Below, one piece after another: positions 1 through 7,407 of a stretch of 34,289 nucleotides of DNA. Every line of letters starts with the position of its first letter. Position 1 is the first letter of the stretch. The DNA is from Prevotella sp. Its GTDB lineage: Bacteria > Bacteroidota > Bacteroidia > Bacteroidales > Bacteroidaceae. The notes under the pieces are model-generated. The model made no database searches and was not told the DNA's origin. It was given only the letters and a program-made list of their open reading frames with translations. The position numbers were made by a program, and so were the translations under genes. Location of the stretch: assembly GCA_017389705.1 (NCBI GenBank), contig JAFPEE010000036.1, positions 1 to 34,289 of the forward strand, given 5' to 3'.

Positions 1-20
1 AAAGAAATTCCATAAATAAT

Positions 21-51
21 GCGAGGAACCCCGAATATTGGGACTCCCCGC
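21..51 (-). terminator. Stem-loop terminator of the toxin-antitoxin operon
   Basis: An interrupted inverted repeat has arms GCG-A-GGA and TCC-C-CGC outside, and CCC and GGG inside, around an AT-rich loop. It lies 20 nt past the antitoxin stop codon. Read on the minus strand, the stem is followed by an AT-rich, T-containing stretch (positions 1-20) rather than a pure T-run. Position and symmetry suggest a rho-independent terminator; the weak T-tract lowers confidence. Confidence 0.5.
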
Positions 52-71
52 ATAATCCTACATAGAAAACA

Positions 72-368
72 TCAGGCCATTTCCATCTCCGGCTCCATGA
101 CCCTCTTGGGTACGGTGACAATATCCTCGCCCAATGCCGTAGATATCTTGCAGATAGTTGATAGCGTCAGGTTATGTGTTCCCGACAGCCAGCGGCTCAC
201 CTCTGTCTCGGTCTTACCCAGACGCTGAGCCAGGTCCTTCTGAGTCATTCCCTTGATTTCAAGAATTTCATAGATACGGTTGGCAATGGCCACCGACATT
301 TCCATCTGCTGCTTCATTTCCGGTGAGATCGTACTGCGGATCTCGTCCATGATTCTGTTTGTCTTCAT
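72..368 (-). CDS. XRE-family HTH antitoxin (HigA-like)
   Basis: This 98-residue protein carries a Cro/C1-type helix-turn-helix at about residues 41-88. The recognition region reads TQKDLAQRLGKTETEVSRWL, followed by a typical NLTLSTICKISTALG helix. The start at 368 is chosen because AGGAG at 376-380 lies 7 nt upstream of it; the ATG at 374 would leave only 1 nt. It is the second gene of a toxin-first pair, 18 nt after the toxin stop, which is the HigB-HigA order. The family neutralises the toxin by binding it and usually represses its own promoter; the dyad at 905-940 is a candidate operator. It could instead be a plain HTH regulator, but the partner gene makes an antitoxin more likely. Confidence 0.75.
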   Translation of the reverse strand: MKTNRIMDEIRSTISPEMKQQMEMSVAIANRIYEILEIKGMTQKDLAQRLGKTETEVSRWLSGTHNLTLSTICKISTALGEDIVTVPKRVMEPEMEMA

Positions 369-386
369 ATGCATTCTCCTTTCTTG

Positions 387-869
387 TTATTCGTCGTCTA
401 TCGTGAATGACAATTCACCGAGCAGTTCAGTGCCTGTGATGACTATCACTTTCTGCTTTTCCCTTTCCTTAATCTGGATATCTATCTTCTGGAGAGTCTT
501 CACGCATTTGTGCAGATGCTCGTCCTCCTGATAGGTTGCTGATGACTTCAGACCGCCGTTTCCAAGAATCAGAATCTTGGCCTGGATGTTCAGCAGGTAA
601 AGTCTGAGAGATGTGGTTTCAAGGTGAGAGGGTAGGGCCATCACCCTGTCTCTCTTCGTTCCCTCATAACGGAAGTGTCTGTCGGCTGCTCCGTCACGCT
701 TGATGATGTCAAGCCTGTAAACAAGCTGGCGTACATCATCGGGATAGGTGTCCTTGTAAGCAAGGAGGAACTTCTCGAATTCAGAATACTCCTCGCCCTC
801 GAAATGTGGTGAATACAGGCTTACCTTATCACCGTCTTCCAACAACTCAATCAATAAGTTTCTTTCCAT
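387..869 (-). CDS. Putative RelE/HigB-fold toxin
   Basis: This 160-residue protein has the outline of the RelE/HigB mRNA-interferase superfamily. An N-terminal helical part (EFEKFLLAYKDTYPDDV) is followed by a strand-rich core with lysine and arginine (FRYEGTKRDRV), then LRLYLLNIQAKILILGNGGLK and a C-terminal helix. The tail of about 30 residues (IKEREKQKVIVITGTELLGE) is longer than usual. A TTG at 890 would add seven residues, but the predicted -7 box at 888-895 overlaps it, so the ATG at 869 is preferred. The HTH gene follows at once. By family knowledge such toxins cleave ribosome-bound mRNA; that activity is inferred and no catalytic set is certain. Similarity is by pattern only. Confidence 0.6.
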   Translation of the reverse strand: MERNLLIELLEDGDKVSLYSPHFEGEEYSEFEKFLLAYKDTYPDDVRQLVYRLDIIKRDGAADRHFRYEGTKRDRVMALPSHLETTSLRLYLLNIQAKILILGNGGLKSSATYQEDEHLHKCVKTLQKIDIQIKEREKQKVIVITGTELLGELSFTIDDE

Positions 870-887
870 GTCTTTTCTTTTCGTTTG

Positions 888-940
888 CAAAAATAAACAT
901 AAAAGTTGATTTTTCCAAATGTTTTGGCCAAAAAATCAAC
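888..940 (-). promoter_or_regulatory. Toxin-antitoxin promoter with overlapping operator dyad
   Basis: Read on the minus strand, TTTG (919-916), a 20-nt spacer and TATTTTTG (895-888) fit the Bacteroidetes promoter consensus. Transcription would start roughly 10-15 nt before the toxin ATG at 869. An inverted repeat covers the -33 box: GTTGATTTTT at 905-914 pairs with AAAAATCAAC at 931-940, and CCAAA at 915-919 pairs with TTTGG at 923-927. A dyad over the -33 box is where an autorepressing antitoxin would be expected to bind. Binding itself is inferred. Confidence 0.65.
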
Positions 941-1049
941 ATATATGCTTATTTTGGGGTTATTTACTATGTTTGTTCACTCTATTCTTACTTATTACGT
1001 CTAGAAGTTGTCGAACTTCTTCATGTAAATCAAATAGAGATAAGAAAAT

Positions 1050-3473
1050 ATGGAAATTTTTAAAAAATCCATTTTTGCAATGAATTCCCGAATGAGGGAT
1101 TCTGAGGGGCGAGTCACAGAACAGTGCAAATCCCTCAACAACGCTTGGCCGGCAACGGCTGAGCAAGTGATTAACTCTCTGAAGCAACCCTACGTGAAAG
1201 CGACTGTAGACAAGCTTCGTCAGAACTACGACGAGGACGTGAAACGGTGGCAGCTGCCCTACATCTGTCCGCACTACTCGCAGTACCGTAACAACCATCG
1301 GGCTCAAGAGGATATTCTGCCAGAGGCGTTCACCCACCAGACTTGTGTCGATGTGGACGACCCGGAGAAAGCTCCGATGGCTATTGAGCGTGCCCTGGCC
1401 CTTAACCAAGATGAGCTTAGCGAGTGGAAGGACAGCGTGCTCTACGTTGAATACAGCACGCGAAAACCCAAATGCCACATCTGGATTAGGATGCCGAAGG
1501 GCAGAACCATCGAGGAGAGTCAACGTATGTTCTGCAGCGACCTTGGAGAGGAACTCAACGTAGAGCCCGACCCACAATGCTTCACTCCTGAGCGCCTCAT
1601 CCTAATGACTGGCGACGAGGTGTACCGTTCGGAGCGTTGGCTGGAGCCACTGAGCGACGAGGAGATAGAGGAGCGTCGTGAGGCTTTCCTGATGCGTGGT
1701 CTCGATGTGGATGGCCGTCCGCTGAAAAAACCAGAGACCATTAAGGCTGTGGCTACTGGCAACAGCAGTCAACAATCGGGCACTAATGTCGTGGCGGCTA
1801 ATGAACGTACCCGCTTCATCGTCAGGGAGTGTCTGAAGGAGGCTGGACTGACGGTGAACGACCTAAACGAAGAAGGTGGCCGTCACAATGCGGTAAAGAG
1901 CATCCTGTCAGTAGGCATCACCCAGCTGATGACCCAGGGAGAGTTCCTTGGTGTCATGCAGGAACTGTCGCCTGTTTACAGTCAGGAGAAGGAATACCGG
2001 CAACTGGTGACCGACTTCTATGCCAAGTACACTGATGACAGCCAGAAGTTGACACAATTCCAGCGCCGTGTGTTTGCCCAAAGCCGCATGCTCAGTCCTA
2101 CCAAGAAGAACCATTCTGCGAAGGTTCCGGACGAAGAGTTGCCATCGGTGGTATATGGCGACACAGCTTCGCTGGACGATATCTATAGCAGCAAAACGCC
2201 GCCTCGTCTGTCGAAATCTGCCACACCTCGTTTTGTCAAGATAGCAACAGGTCCTGTACCTGCTCTGGCAAAAGAGACTGCTGCGCAAGTGATGTTTCCG
2301 CCCCTGGGTATGTACTGTGATGCCAGTTTTACCTATATAGACGGAACGCCTCGCGAGCCGCGAGCCAACGGACTGATTGTAGCTGAAACAGGCGGAGGAA
2401 AGGACAGCAGCACTAAACACATGCTGAAACATCTGGAGAGTCCTCAAAAAGAGGAGGACAAGAAGAACCGTGTCATTCTGGATAAGTATAAGGACAAGTG
2501 TCGCAGAATGTCTAAGAATGAGGAACAACCCGAGCGTCCCGATGTATCCATCAGGAGCGTGGCTTCCGACATCACAAGAGCACGATTGGCTGAACTGATG
2601 TCTGACTCTCAAGGCCGAATTATCCATGTTCGCATGATAGAGTTCGATCAGTGGTTCGGAGTGGAAGGATGGAGACCTGGCTCTGACTGTCCTTTTACTA
2701 ATCTGAAATTGGCAGACGATGAGGATAATCCCTTCGGCCAGGAACGAGTGGGCAGCCAAAGTATTACCTACCAAGGTCCACTCAGTATTAACTGGAACTC
2801 GTCTACAACACTCACTAAAGCTGTTAGCTACTTTCGAAACAACATGAACGACGGTCCCATCAGCCGACTCACACTGGCTACAGTCCCCGACCAAGGTCTC
2901 GGTGCTCCAATACCTAAACATGGCAAGTACGACGATAAGTACGATGCCGCGCTGAAGCCTTTCATCGATAATCTGAGACTGGCACATGGAGAAGTAAAGT
3001 GCCAGCAGGCAATCCGTATGACTAATCGTTTAAAGAAGGAACTCGACGACTTTATCGTAACGTCTGGTGATGAGATTCTTAACAATCTTGCCCGTAGAGC
3101 TTTAGCAGCAACATTCCGAAAAGGCTGTCTGCTCTATGCTGCCAACGGTATGCATTGGGAGAAGGCTATTGATGGCTTTTGCCGATTCAGTCTGCATTAT
3201 GATCTATGGCTGAAGCTGCACTTCTTTGCGGACATGATTCGCCACGCAGACAGCAAGATTAAAACCTCGCATCGTGGTCCGGCTAACTTGCTGTCACAGA
3301 TTAAGAAAGATGCAGAAGGTGTGTTCACTTATCAAGACGCCGTCAACATGCGAATAGCTAATAGCAAGGAAGAAGAAGGAACATCAGTTATGTTGAATCA
3401 ATGGGTAAGTAGGGGCCACATAGAAAGATTGACTGATGGCCGATTCCGCATCATCAATAAGGATGACAAATGA
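1050..3473 (+). CDS. Primase/ATPase-like protein (AEP-like plus DUF3987-like)
   Basis: This 807-residue protein has a three-part layout. Residues about 90-215 resemble the archaeo-eukaryotic primase-like domain of Bacteroidales VirE/BT4734-type proteins, with an acidic VDVDD motif (D101, D103) and KCHIW with H143. Residues about 250-345 are helical and contain GGRHNAVKSIL, like a primase C-terminal domain. Residues 441-454 (GLIVAETGGGKDSS, K451) look like a P-loop, with a trailing DUF3987/SF3-helicase-like region. The last 70 residues look like a winged helix. Such proteins occur on phage-derived or satellite elements, but no integrase, capsid or partner gene is visible here. It diverges from the toxin-antitoxin operon. 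A -7 like TATGTTTG lies at 968-975. Replication is the family expectation; defence or a domesticated relic are alternatives. Confidence 0.55.
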   Translation: MEIFKKSIFAMNSRMRDSEGRVTEQCKSLNNAWPATAEQVINSLKQPYVKATVDKLRQNYDEDVKRWQLPYICPHYSQYRNNHRAQEDILPEAFTHQTCVDVDDPEKAPMAIERALALNQDELSEWKDSVLYVEYSTRKPKCHIWIRMPKGRTIEESQRMFCSDLGEELNVEPDPQCFTPERLILMTGDEVYRSERWLEPLSDEEIEERREAFLMRGLDVDGRPLKKPETIKAVATGNSSQQSGTNVVAANERTRFIVRECLKEAGLTVNDLNEEGGRHNAVKSILSVGITQLMTQGEFLGVMQELSPVYSQEKEYRQLVTDFYAKYTDDSQKLTQFQRRVFAQSRMLSPTKKNHSAKVPDEELPSVVYGDTASLDDIYSSKTPPRLSKSATPRFVKIATGPVPALAKETAAQVMFPPLGMYCDASFTYIDGTPREPRANGLIVAETGGGKDSSTKHMLKHLESPQKEEDKKNRVILDKYKDKCRRMSKNEEQPERPDVSIRSVASDITRARLAELMSDSQGRIIHVRMIEFDQWFGVEGWRPGSDCPFTNLKLADDEDNPFGQERVGSQSITYQGPLSINWNSSTTLTKAVSYFRNNMNDGPISRLTLATVPDQGLGAPIPKHGKYDDKYDAALKPFIDNLRLAHGEVKCQQAIRMTNRLKKELDDFIVTSGDEILNNLARRALAATFRKGCLLYAANGMHWEKAIDGFCRFSLHYDLWLKLHFFADMIRHADSKIKTSHRGPANLLSQIKKDAEGVFTYQDAVNMRIANSKEEEGTSVMLNQWVSRGHIERLTDGRFRIINKDDK

Positions 3474-3476
3474 CAA

Positions 3477-3530
3477 ATGACAGTTACAAAGGTGTCCCGC
3501 GGTGAACCCGTCTGGCTCACCGTCAAGTAA
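3477..3530 (+). CDS. Possible 17-codon peptide ORF, may be a relic
   Basis: An ATG 3 nt after the primase-like stop opens a 17-codon frame, MTVTKVSRGEPVWLTVK, ending in TAA. No Shine-Dalgarno is evident apart from the TGACAAA repeats it sits in. The second half of the frame forms a hairpin (GGTGAaCC with GGcTCACC, 3501-3521). It could be a leader-type peptide, the degraded start of a once longer gene, or chance. I recognise no family. Confidence 0.2.
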   Translation: MTVTKVSRGEPVWLTVK

Positions 3531-3545
3531 GTCTCTCTGTCTCTC

Positions 3546-3577
3546 AGGGCTGACATCCAATAACGGGTGTCGGCCCT
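3546..3577 (+). terminator. Strong hairpin terminator after the primase-like gene
   Basis: AGGGCTGACATCC pairs with GGGTGTCGGCCCT through 13 positions, with a few G-U pairs, around an AATAAC loop. CGTCCTTTTCC follows, giving a modest T-tract. It lies 73 nt after the primase-like stop and behind a smaller hairpin at 3501-3521. The rest of 3474-3705 shows only a candidate promoter for the next gene. Confidence 0.65.
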
Positions 3578-3662
3578 CGTCCTTTTCCGACCGCTGAGGA
3601 CGTGAAATGAAAAAAAAGCCTAATTTTTAGGGTACTATTGACTATATCTTACGGAAATCAAT

Positions 3663-3670
3663 TAAATTTG
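3663..3670 (+). promoter_or_regulatory. Candidate -7 box for the propeller-AraC regulator
   Basis: TAAATTTG matches TAnnTTTG. A TTG at 3638-3640 lies 22 nt upstream, slightly long for a -33 element. A leader of about 30 nt would separate the start site from the ATG at 3706. Confidence 0.4.
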
Positions 3671-3705
3671 CAGAAAAACCAAAAAAGATAAGACTATACC
3701 CCCCG

Positions 3706-6165
3706 ATGAGAAAAAGCCTAACCGTCAAGCTGTGCTTATTGCTCGCCATCGTTGCCCTGGCAAATGTTGGTGCTGTTGCCGGCCCTAAACTTGAACAGAT
3801 CTTCTTCTCGTTTGACTCCTCTAACGGTCTGGCTGACAACAGCGCCCAGACCATTACGTGTACCAGGACAGGGCGCATGGTGATTACAACCATAGGACAC
3901 GTGAATTTTTACGACGGTGACTCCTTTACGCATATAGACCCCGAGCCTGAGAACGACTTCCCGCTGCCGAAGTACAACGGACACTACCATCTCTACTTTG
4001 ACCGCTTTCACCATCTGTGGCTGAAGGACAAGAGGACGGTGACGTGTGTGGACCTGATGACCGAACGCTTCGTGGTGAATGTGGACAGCGTGATGAAGAG
4101 CATGGGCGTGAATCGTCCCGTGGACGACATGTTTGGCGACATCAACAGCCATCTGTGGATGTTGTCGGGGAGCGAGCTCTATGGCGTGAATGCCAAGAAG
4201 ACGCTGCCTGTCAGGCTGAAGGAGGAGCTGCAGGACGTAGCCGTGTACAACCATAAGCTGCTGTTGCAGTTCTTTGCCAACAGCGTGGTATCGGTTTATG
4301 ACCTGGAGACGGGGCGCCATCAGTATGACTGCACGTCGCTGGAGCCTGCCGAGGCTGCGCGCTATAAAAGCTCGTCGGTCATCTATCCCGACAGCAACCT
4401 GTACTACCAGATTCGCAATGGCGACAAGGAGGCTGTTCTGCTGCGCTTCGATATTGAGAAGCGCCAGTGGGAGAAGCTGCTGGAGACCCCCTACCACCTG
4501 AACAACATGGTGAGGAACCGTCATAAGCTGTACATCGCCACGGAGTATGGCTATTGGACATACAACATCAAGACGGGCGAAACGGAGCATATAGAGGAAC
4601 TGCATCTGAGCAGGGGGAGAACGCTGACCACGGATATCAACACCATCAGCTTCGACCGTCAGGGAGGCATGTGGCTGGGTACGGAGAAACGAGGAGTACT
4701 GTACTCGCGACCGTTCAAGATTCCCTTTGTCTGCTACACCTGGGACCAGCCTGAGGCACATGAGTATTCAAGCATGCTGGACCGTGTGCAATCCTCTGAG
4801 CCTCTGCCACGCCACATCAACTGTAAGTACCAGGACAGCCGCGGATGGACATGGACCGGAACGTATACGGGTCTGCAGCTGAAGAAGCCTGGAAGCAGCA
4901 AGGAGAGGTTGTTTGCTCGCGAGGATGGCTTGCTGAACGAGATGGTGTCCTGTGTGATAGAGGACGACAACAACGATATCTGGATTGCCACAAGCTTCGG
5001 CATCTCGCATCTTTATATCCGTGGCGACAGCGTACACCATATAGAGACCTATACCAATCGCGACAACGTACCCAACGAGTCGTTTGTCAAAGGCAGGGCT
5101 ATGAAACTGGAGGACGGCACCATCGTGATGCAGTCGCTGGACCACATGGTGGTCTTCCATCCGTCTAACTTCTACGAGAAGGAACTGAGCCGGATGAGTC
5201 TCTATCCCAAACTTATCCGTCTGATGGTGAACGGCTACTTCGTCGGTGCTGGTGTCAAGGTGGAAGGCAGGGAGATTCTGGACCGTGCCATCACAAGAGT
5301 GGGAGAATTTGCCGTGAACTACAACCAGAACACGCTGACGCTGACCTTCTCTGGACTGAACTATATGCGCCCTATACAGACGTACTACCGTGTGCGTGTG
5401 AAAGGGGTGTATGATGACTGGAAGGTGCTGTCGTACGCCAAGTCGGACGGTTGGGTAGACAACCGTGGCCTGCTGCACCTGCCCTTGACGGCATTGCCTC
5501 CTGGAAACTACCAGATAGAGGTGCAGGCCTCGATGTCGCCCGACTCATGGCCCGAGGAACCCTTCGTATGGACGGTGCGTGTAGAGGAACCCTGGTGGCG
5601 CACCACGGGCATCTACATTCTGCTGGTCAGTGTGATTGCGATACTGCTGATAGTCAACTTCATCTATTCTCTGCGCAATGCCCGCCTGCGCTTTATGCGC
5701 AACACGGAGGAGGACGATCTGATGAAGCGTATCTTGAACTTTGCGGAGCGTTGCAGCAGTATGTCGGGCGAGGTGCTGACACCGTTCGCTGCATCGGTGG
5801 ATGACAGTGGCGAGGTGCAGGAGACGCTGGACGATGATTTCGTGAAGGCTATGCTGAGGATAGTTCCCTTTGTCAACGGTGGACTGCGAGGCAGTCGTGT
5901 CACCATGCGTCAGCTGTCGTATATGACGGGTGTTGATTTGGCCCGTCTGTATGAGGTGATGTCTTACAACCTGTACAAGAGCCCGCGTCAGCTGGCTCTG
6001 AAGCTTAGGTTGCAGGATGCCCGCGACCTGCTGAAGCAGAAGGAACTGTCGATAGAGGATATTGCTGATAAGTGTGGCTTCGTGTCACCGAACTATTTCA
6101 TTGCCAGCTTCTATCACCAATATCGTCAGACGCCAGAAGCTTATCGGAATTCTAATGCCCGATAG
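3706..6165 (+). CDS. Membrane-anchored propeller/AraC one-component regulator
   Basis: The 819 residues run as follows. A signal peptide covers 1-25. A periplasmic beta-propeller follows to about 520, with Reg_prop-type blades such as NGLADNSAQTITCTRTGRMV and EDGLLNEMVSCVIEDDNNDIWIA. Then come a Y_Y_Y domain (about 560-628), one TM helix (about 632-654) and an AraC-type double HTH (about 725-819). The second helix pair reads SIEDIADKCGFVSPNYF. This is the sensor and output of Bacteroidetes hybrid two-component systems without histidine kinase or receiver, so signalling must pass directly across the membrane, as proposed for SusR-type regulators. The propeller is shorter than the double-length sensor of many hybrids. 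Its target is not adjacent; the susCD pair is 17 kb away. Its last 25 nt overlap the convergent plug gene. Confidence 0.85.
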   Translation: MRKSLTVKLCLLLAIVALANVGAVAGPKLEQIFFSFDSSNGLADNSAQTITCTRTGRMVITTIGHVNFYDGDSFTHIDPEPENDFPLPKYNGHYHLYFDRFHHLWLKDKRTVTCVDLMTERFVVNVDSVMKSMGVNRPVDDMFGDINSHLWMLSGSELYGVNAKKTLPVRLKEELQDVAVYNHKLLLQFFANSVVSVYDLETGRHQYDCTSLEPAEAARYKSSSVIYPDSNLYYQIRNGDKEAVLLRFDIEKRQWEKLLETPYHLNNMVRNRHKLYIATEYGYWTYNIKTGETEHIEELHLSRGRTLTTDINTISFDRQGGMWLGTEKRGVLYSRPFKIPFVCYTWDQPEAHEYSSMLDRVQSSEPLPRHINCKYQDSRGWTWTGTYTGLQLKKPGSSKERLFAREDGLLNEMVSCVIEDDNNDIWIATSFGISHLYIRGDSVHHIETYTNRDNVPNESFVKGRAMKLEDGTIVMQSLDHMVVFHPSNFYEKELSRMSLYPKLIRLMVNGYFVGAGVKVEGREILDRAITRVGEFAVNYNQNTLTLTFSGLNYMRPIQTYYRVRVKGVYDDWKVLSYAKSDGWVDNRGLLHLPLTALPPGNYQIEVQASMSPDSWPEEPFVWTVRVEEPWWRTTGIYILLVSVIAILLIVNFIYSLRNARLRFMRNTEEDDLMKRILNFAERCSSMSGEVLTPFAASVDDSGEVQETLDDDFVKAMLRIVPFVNGGLRGSRVTMRQLSYMTGVDLARLYEVMSYNLYKSPRQLALKLRLQDARDLLKQKELSIEDIADKCGFVSPNYFIASFYHQYRQTPEAYRNSNAR

Positions 6166-7355
6166 CCCACCAGTCGCCAGGCGCGCTCACCAATACCCTG
6201 ATAATATACAAAAGCTTGATAGCGGTTTTCCGTCTGATAGAAGTTTCCCTCTGAGGGAGGATTCTTGCCGTCGGGGGTGAGGTATTGGTAGGAGTAGTAT
6301 CCCTGTTTTTGCATGAGCTGGGTGTAGTAGGTACCCTGAGCACCCTCGTAACGCATCTTGTAGTTCTCCTGATCGGCATCGGTGGTCCAGTGTCCATGAA
6401 GATAGAGATCGCCCTGATAGGGAGCCTGCAGGACGTAGTTGACCCATACGTAGTCGCAGGTGTAGTCGACCTCCCTGATGTCGCTGTTGCGGATGATGAA
6501 GGCACCGTCGGCATCGACGTCGGTGAGGTAGTTACGACGCACCTGTGCAGCAAAGGGCCACACCTGATAGTGTTCACCGTCCCACGTGATTCGCTCGATA
6601 CCCATGGTGGGGTGGCTGACGTCGAGAACCTCGAACTTGTGGAACTCGTTGCCTGCGTCGAAGATGAGCTCACGGTTGTGCTCCCACACCAGGCCCTGAC
6701 TGTTGATGTAGTTGGGGCGTATGTCCCTGCGGGCATTGTCCTCGCGCCAGTTCTGCATCACCACGGTGTGGAGCTGTTCGTCCTGATGGGTGATGCGCAG
6801 GTTGTTGTAGCTGAGGCTCATGGACAGCTGCTGGTGGCTCTTGTTGTGGTCGATGTCGGTATTGGTGGTCACCTCCAGTCCCACGCTGGCCAGAGGCTCC
6901 ACCACGTAGAACTGTACTTCCAGCACGGCCTCGTCGGCATTGTCCTCGTCGTAGACGGTCAGCCGGTAGTTGCCACTCATCTTCAGCCGGCACTTGTCGT
7001 TGGGGATGGTAAGTTCGTAGTGGGTGTAGAGCACCGTGGTGTTCAGAGAGTTGCGATAGTCGTCGATGGGGTTGTTGTTGAAGCCCTCCAGCCAGTCGCT
7101 CTCGAACAGGCCTTCGCTGGGTGTCCAGTCCCATTCGCAATGCTCCAGGCGATAGACGAAACGGTGGTAGTTATGCGACAGCTCGTCGAAGCCTATGCGT
7201 AGCTGGTCGCTGCTGTTAAGCTCCATGACGGGACGGTTGAGCCAGTCGCCATTGACCACGCTGGTCAGCGACTTGACGTTAGGCACAAAGATGCGGTTGC
7301 CGGCATAGATGGGGCCTGTGAGAAGGAGCAGAAAGCATAAAAAACGCCATTTCAT
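6141..7355 (-). CDS. Type IX secretion system plug protein (DUF5103)
   Basis: This 404-residue protein has a signal peptide (MKWRFLCFLLLLTGPIYA). The body resembles the DUF5103 / T9SS plug family: NGDWLNRPVMELNSSDQLRI near the N-terminus, YRLEHCEWDWTPSEGLFESD, and GYYSYQY with a C-terminal YQAFVYYQG strand region. The family is described as the periplasmic plug that blocks the idle SprA translocon, so it implies a T9SS encoded elsewhere. The start at 7355 was chosen because the signal peptide begins there; the upstream open frame runs through the promoter. The predicted TSS falls almost on the ATG, so the message may be leaderless. It is divergent from the DUF2461 gene and overlaps the regulator tail to tail by 25 nt. 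Confidence 0.8.
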   Translation of the reverse strand: MKWRFLCFLLLLTGPIYAGNRIFVPNVKSLTSVVNGDWLNRPVMELNSSDQLRIGFDELSHNYHRFVYRLEHCEWDWTPSEGLFESDWLEGFNNNPIDDYRNSLNTTVLYTHYELTIPNDKCRLKMSGNYRLTVYDEDNADEAVLEVQFYVVEPLASVGLEVTTNTDIDHNKSHQQLSMSLSYNNLRITHQDEQLHTVVMQNWREDNARRDIRPNYINSQGLVWEHNRELIFDAGNEFHKFEVLDVSHPTMGIERITWDGEHYQVWPFAAQVRRNYLTDVDADGAFIIRNSDIREVDYTCDYVWVNYVLQAPYQGDLYLHGHWTTDADQENYKMRYEGAQGTYYTQLMQKQGYYSYQYLTPDGKNPPSEGNFYQTENRYQAFVYYQGIGERAWRLVGYRALEFR

Positions 7356-7356
7356 G

Positions 7357-7390
7357 TTGCAAAAATACACAAAAATCGCTATCTTTGCAA
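7357..7390. promoter_or_regulatory. Interlocked divergent promoters (plug gene / DUF2461)
   Basis: Plus strand: TTG at 7357-7359, a 20-nt spacer, then TATCTTTG at 7380-7387, reading to the DUF2461 ATG at 7408. Minus strand: TTG at 7390-7388, a 20-nt spacer, then TATTTTTG at 7367-7360, reading to the plug ATG at 7355. Each promoter's -33 box directly abuts the other's -7 box, so both fit in one 34-bp segment and polymerase binding should be mutually exclusive. Confidence 0.7.
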
Positions 7391-7407
7391 TCAAAAACCG
7401 AAAAAAG

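Noticed and set aside
1908-2987. 359-codon minus-strand open frame
   Set aside because: Antisense to the primase-like gene, with no family motifs; the sense frame shows recognisable domains throughout.
3480-3600. Riboswitch
   Set aside because: The two hairpins follow a gene's 3' end, and no known aptamer core is recognisable; a terminator is simpler.
3706-6165. Hybrid two-component system (HTCS)
   Set aside because: No H-box, ATP-binding or receiver domain lies between the TM helix and the AraC HTH; only about 70 residues are there.
6285-7202. 305-codon plus-strand open frame
   Set aside because: Valine-rich shadow of the T9SS plug gene, lacking any start signal or domain.
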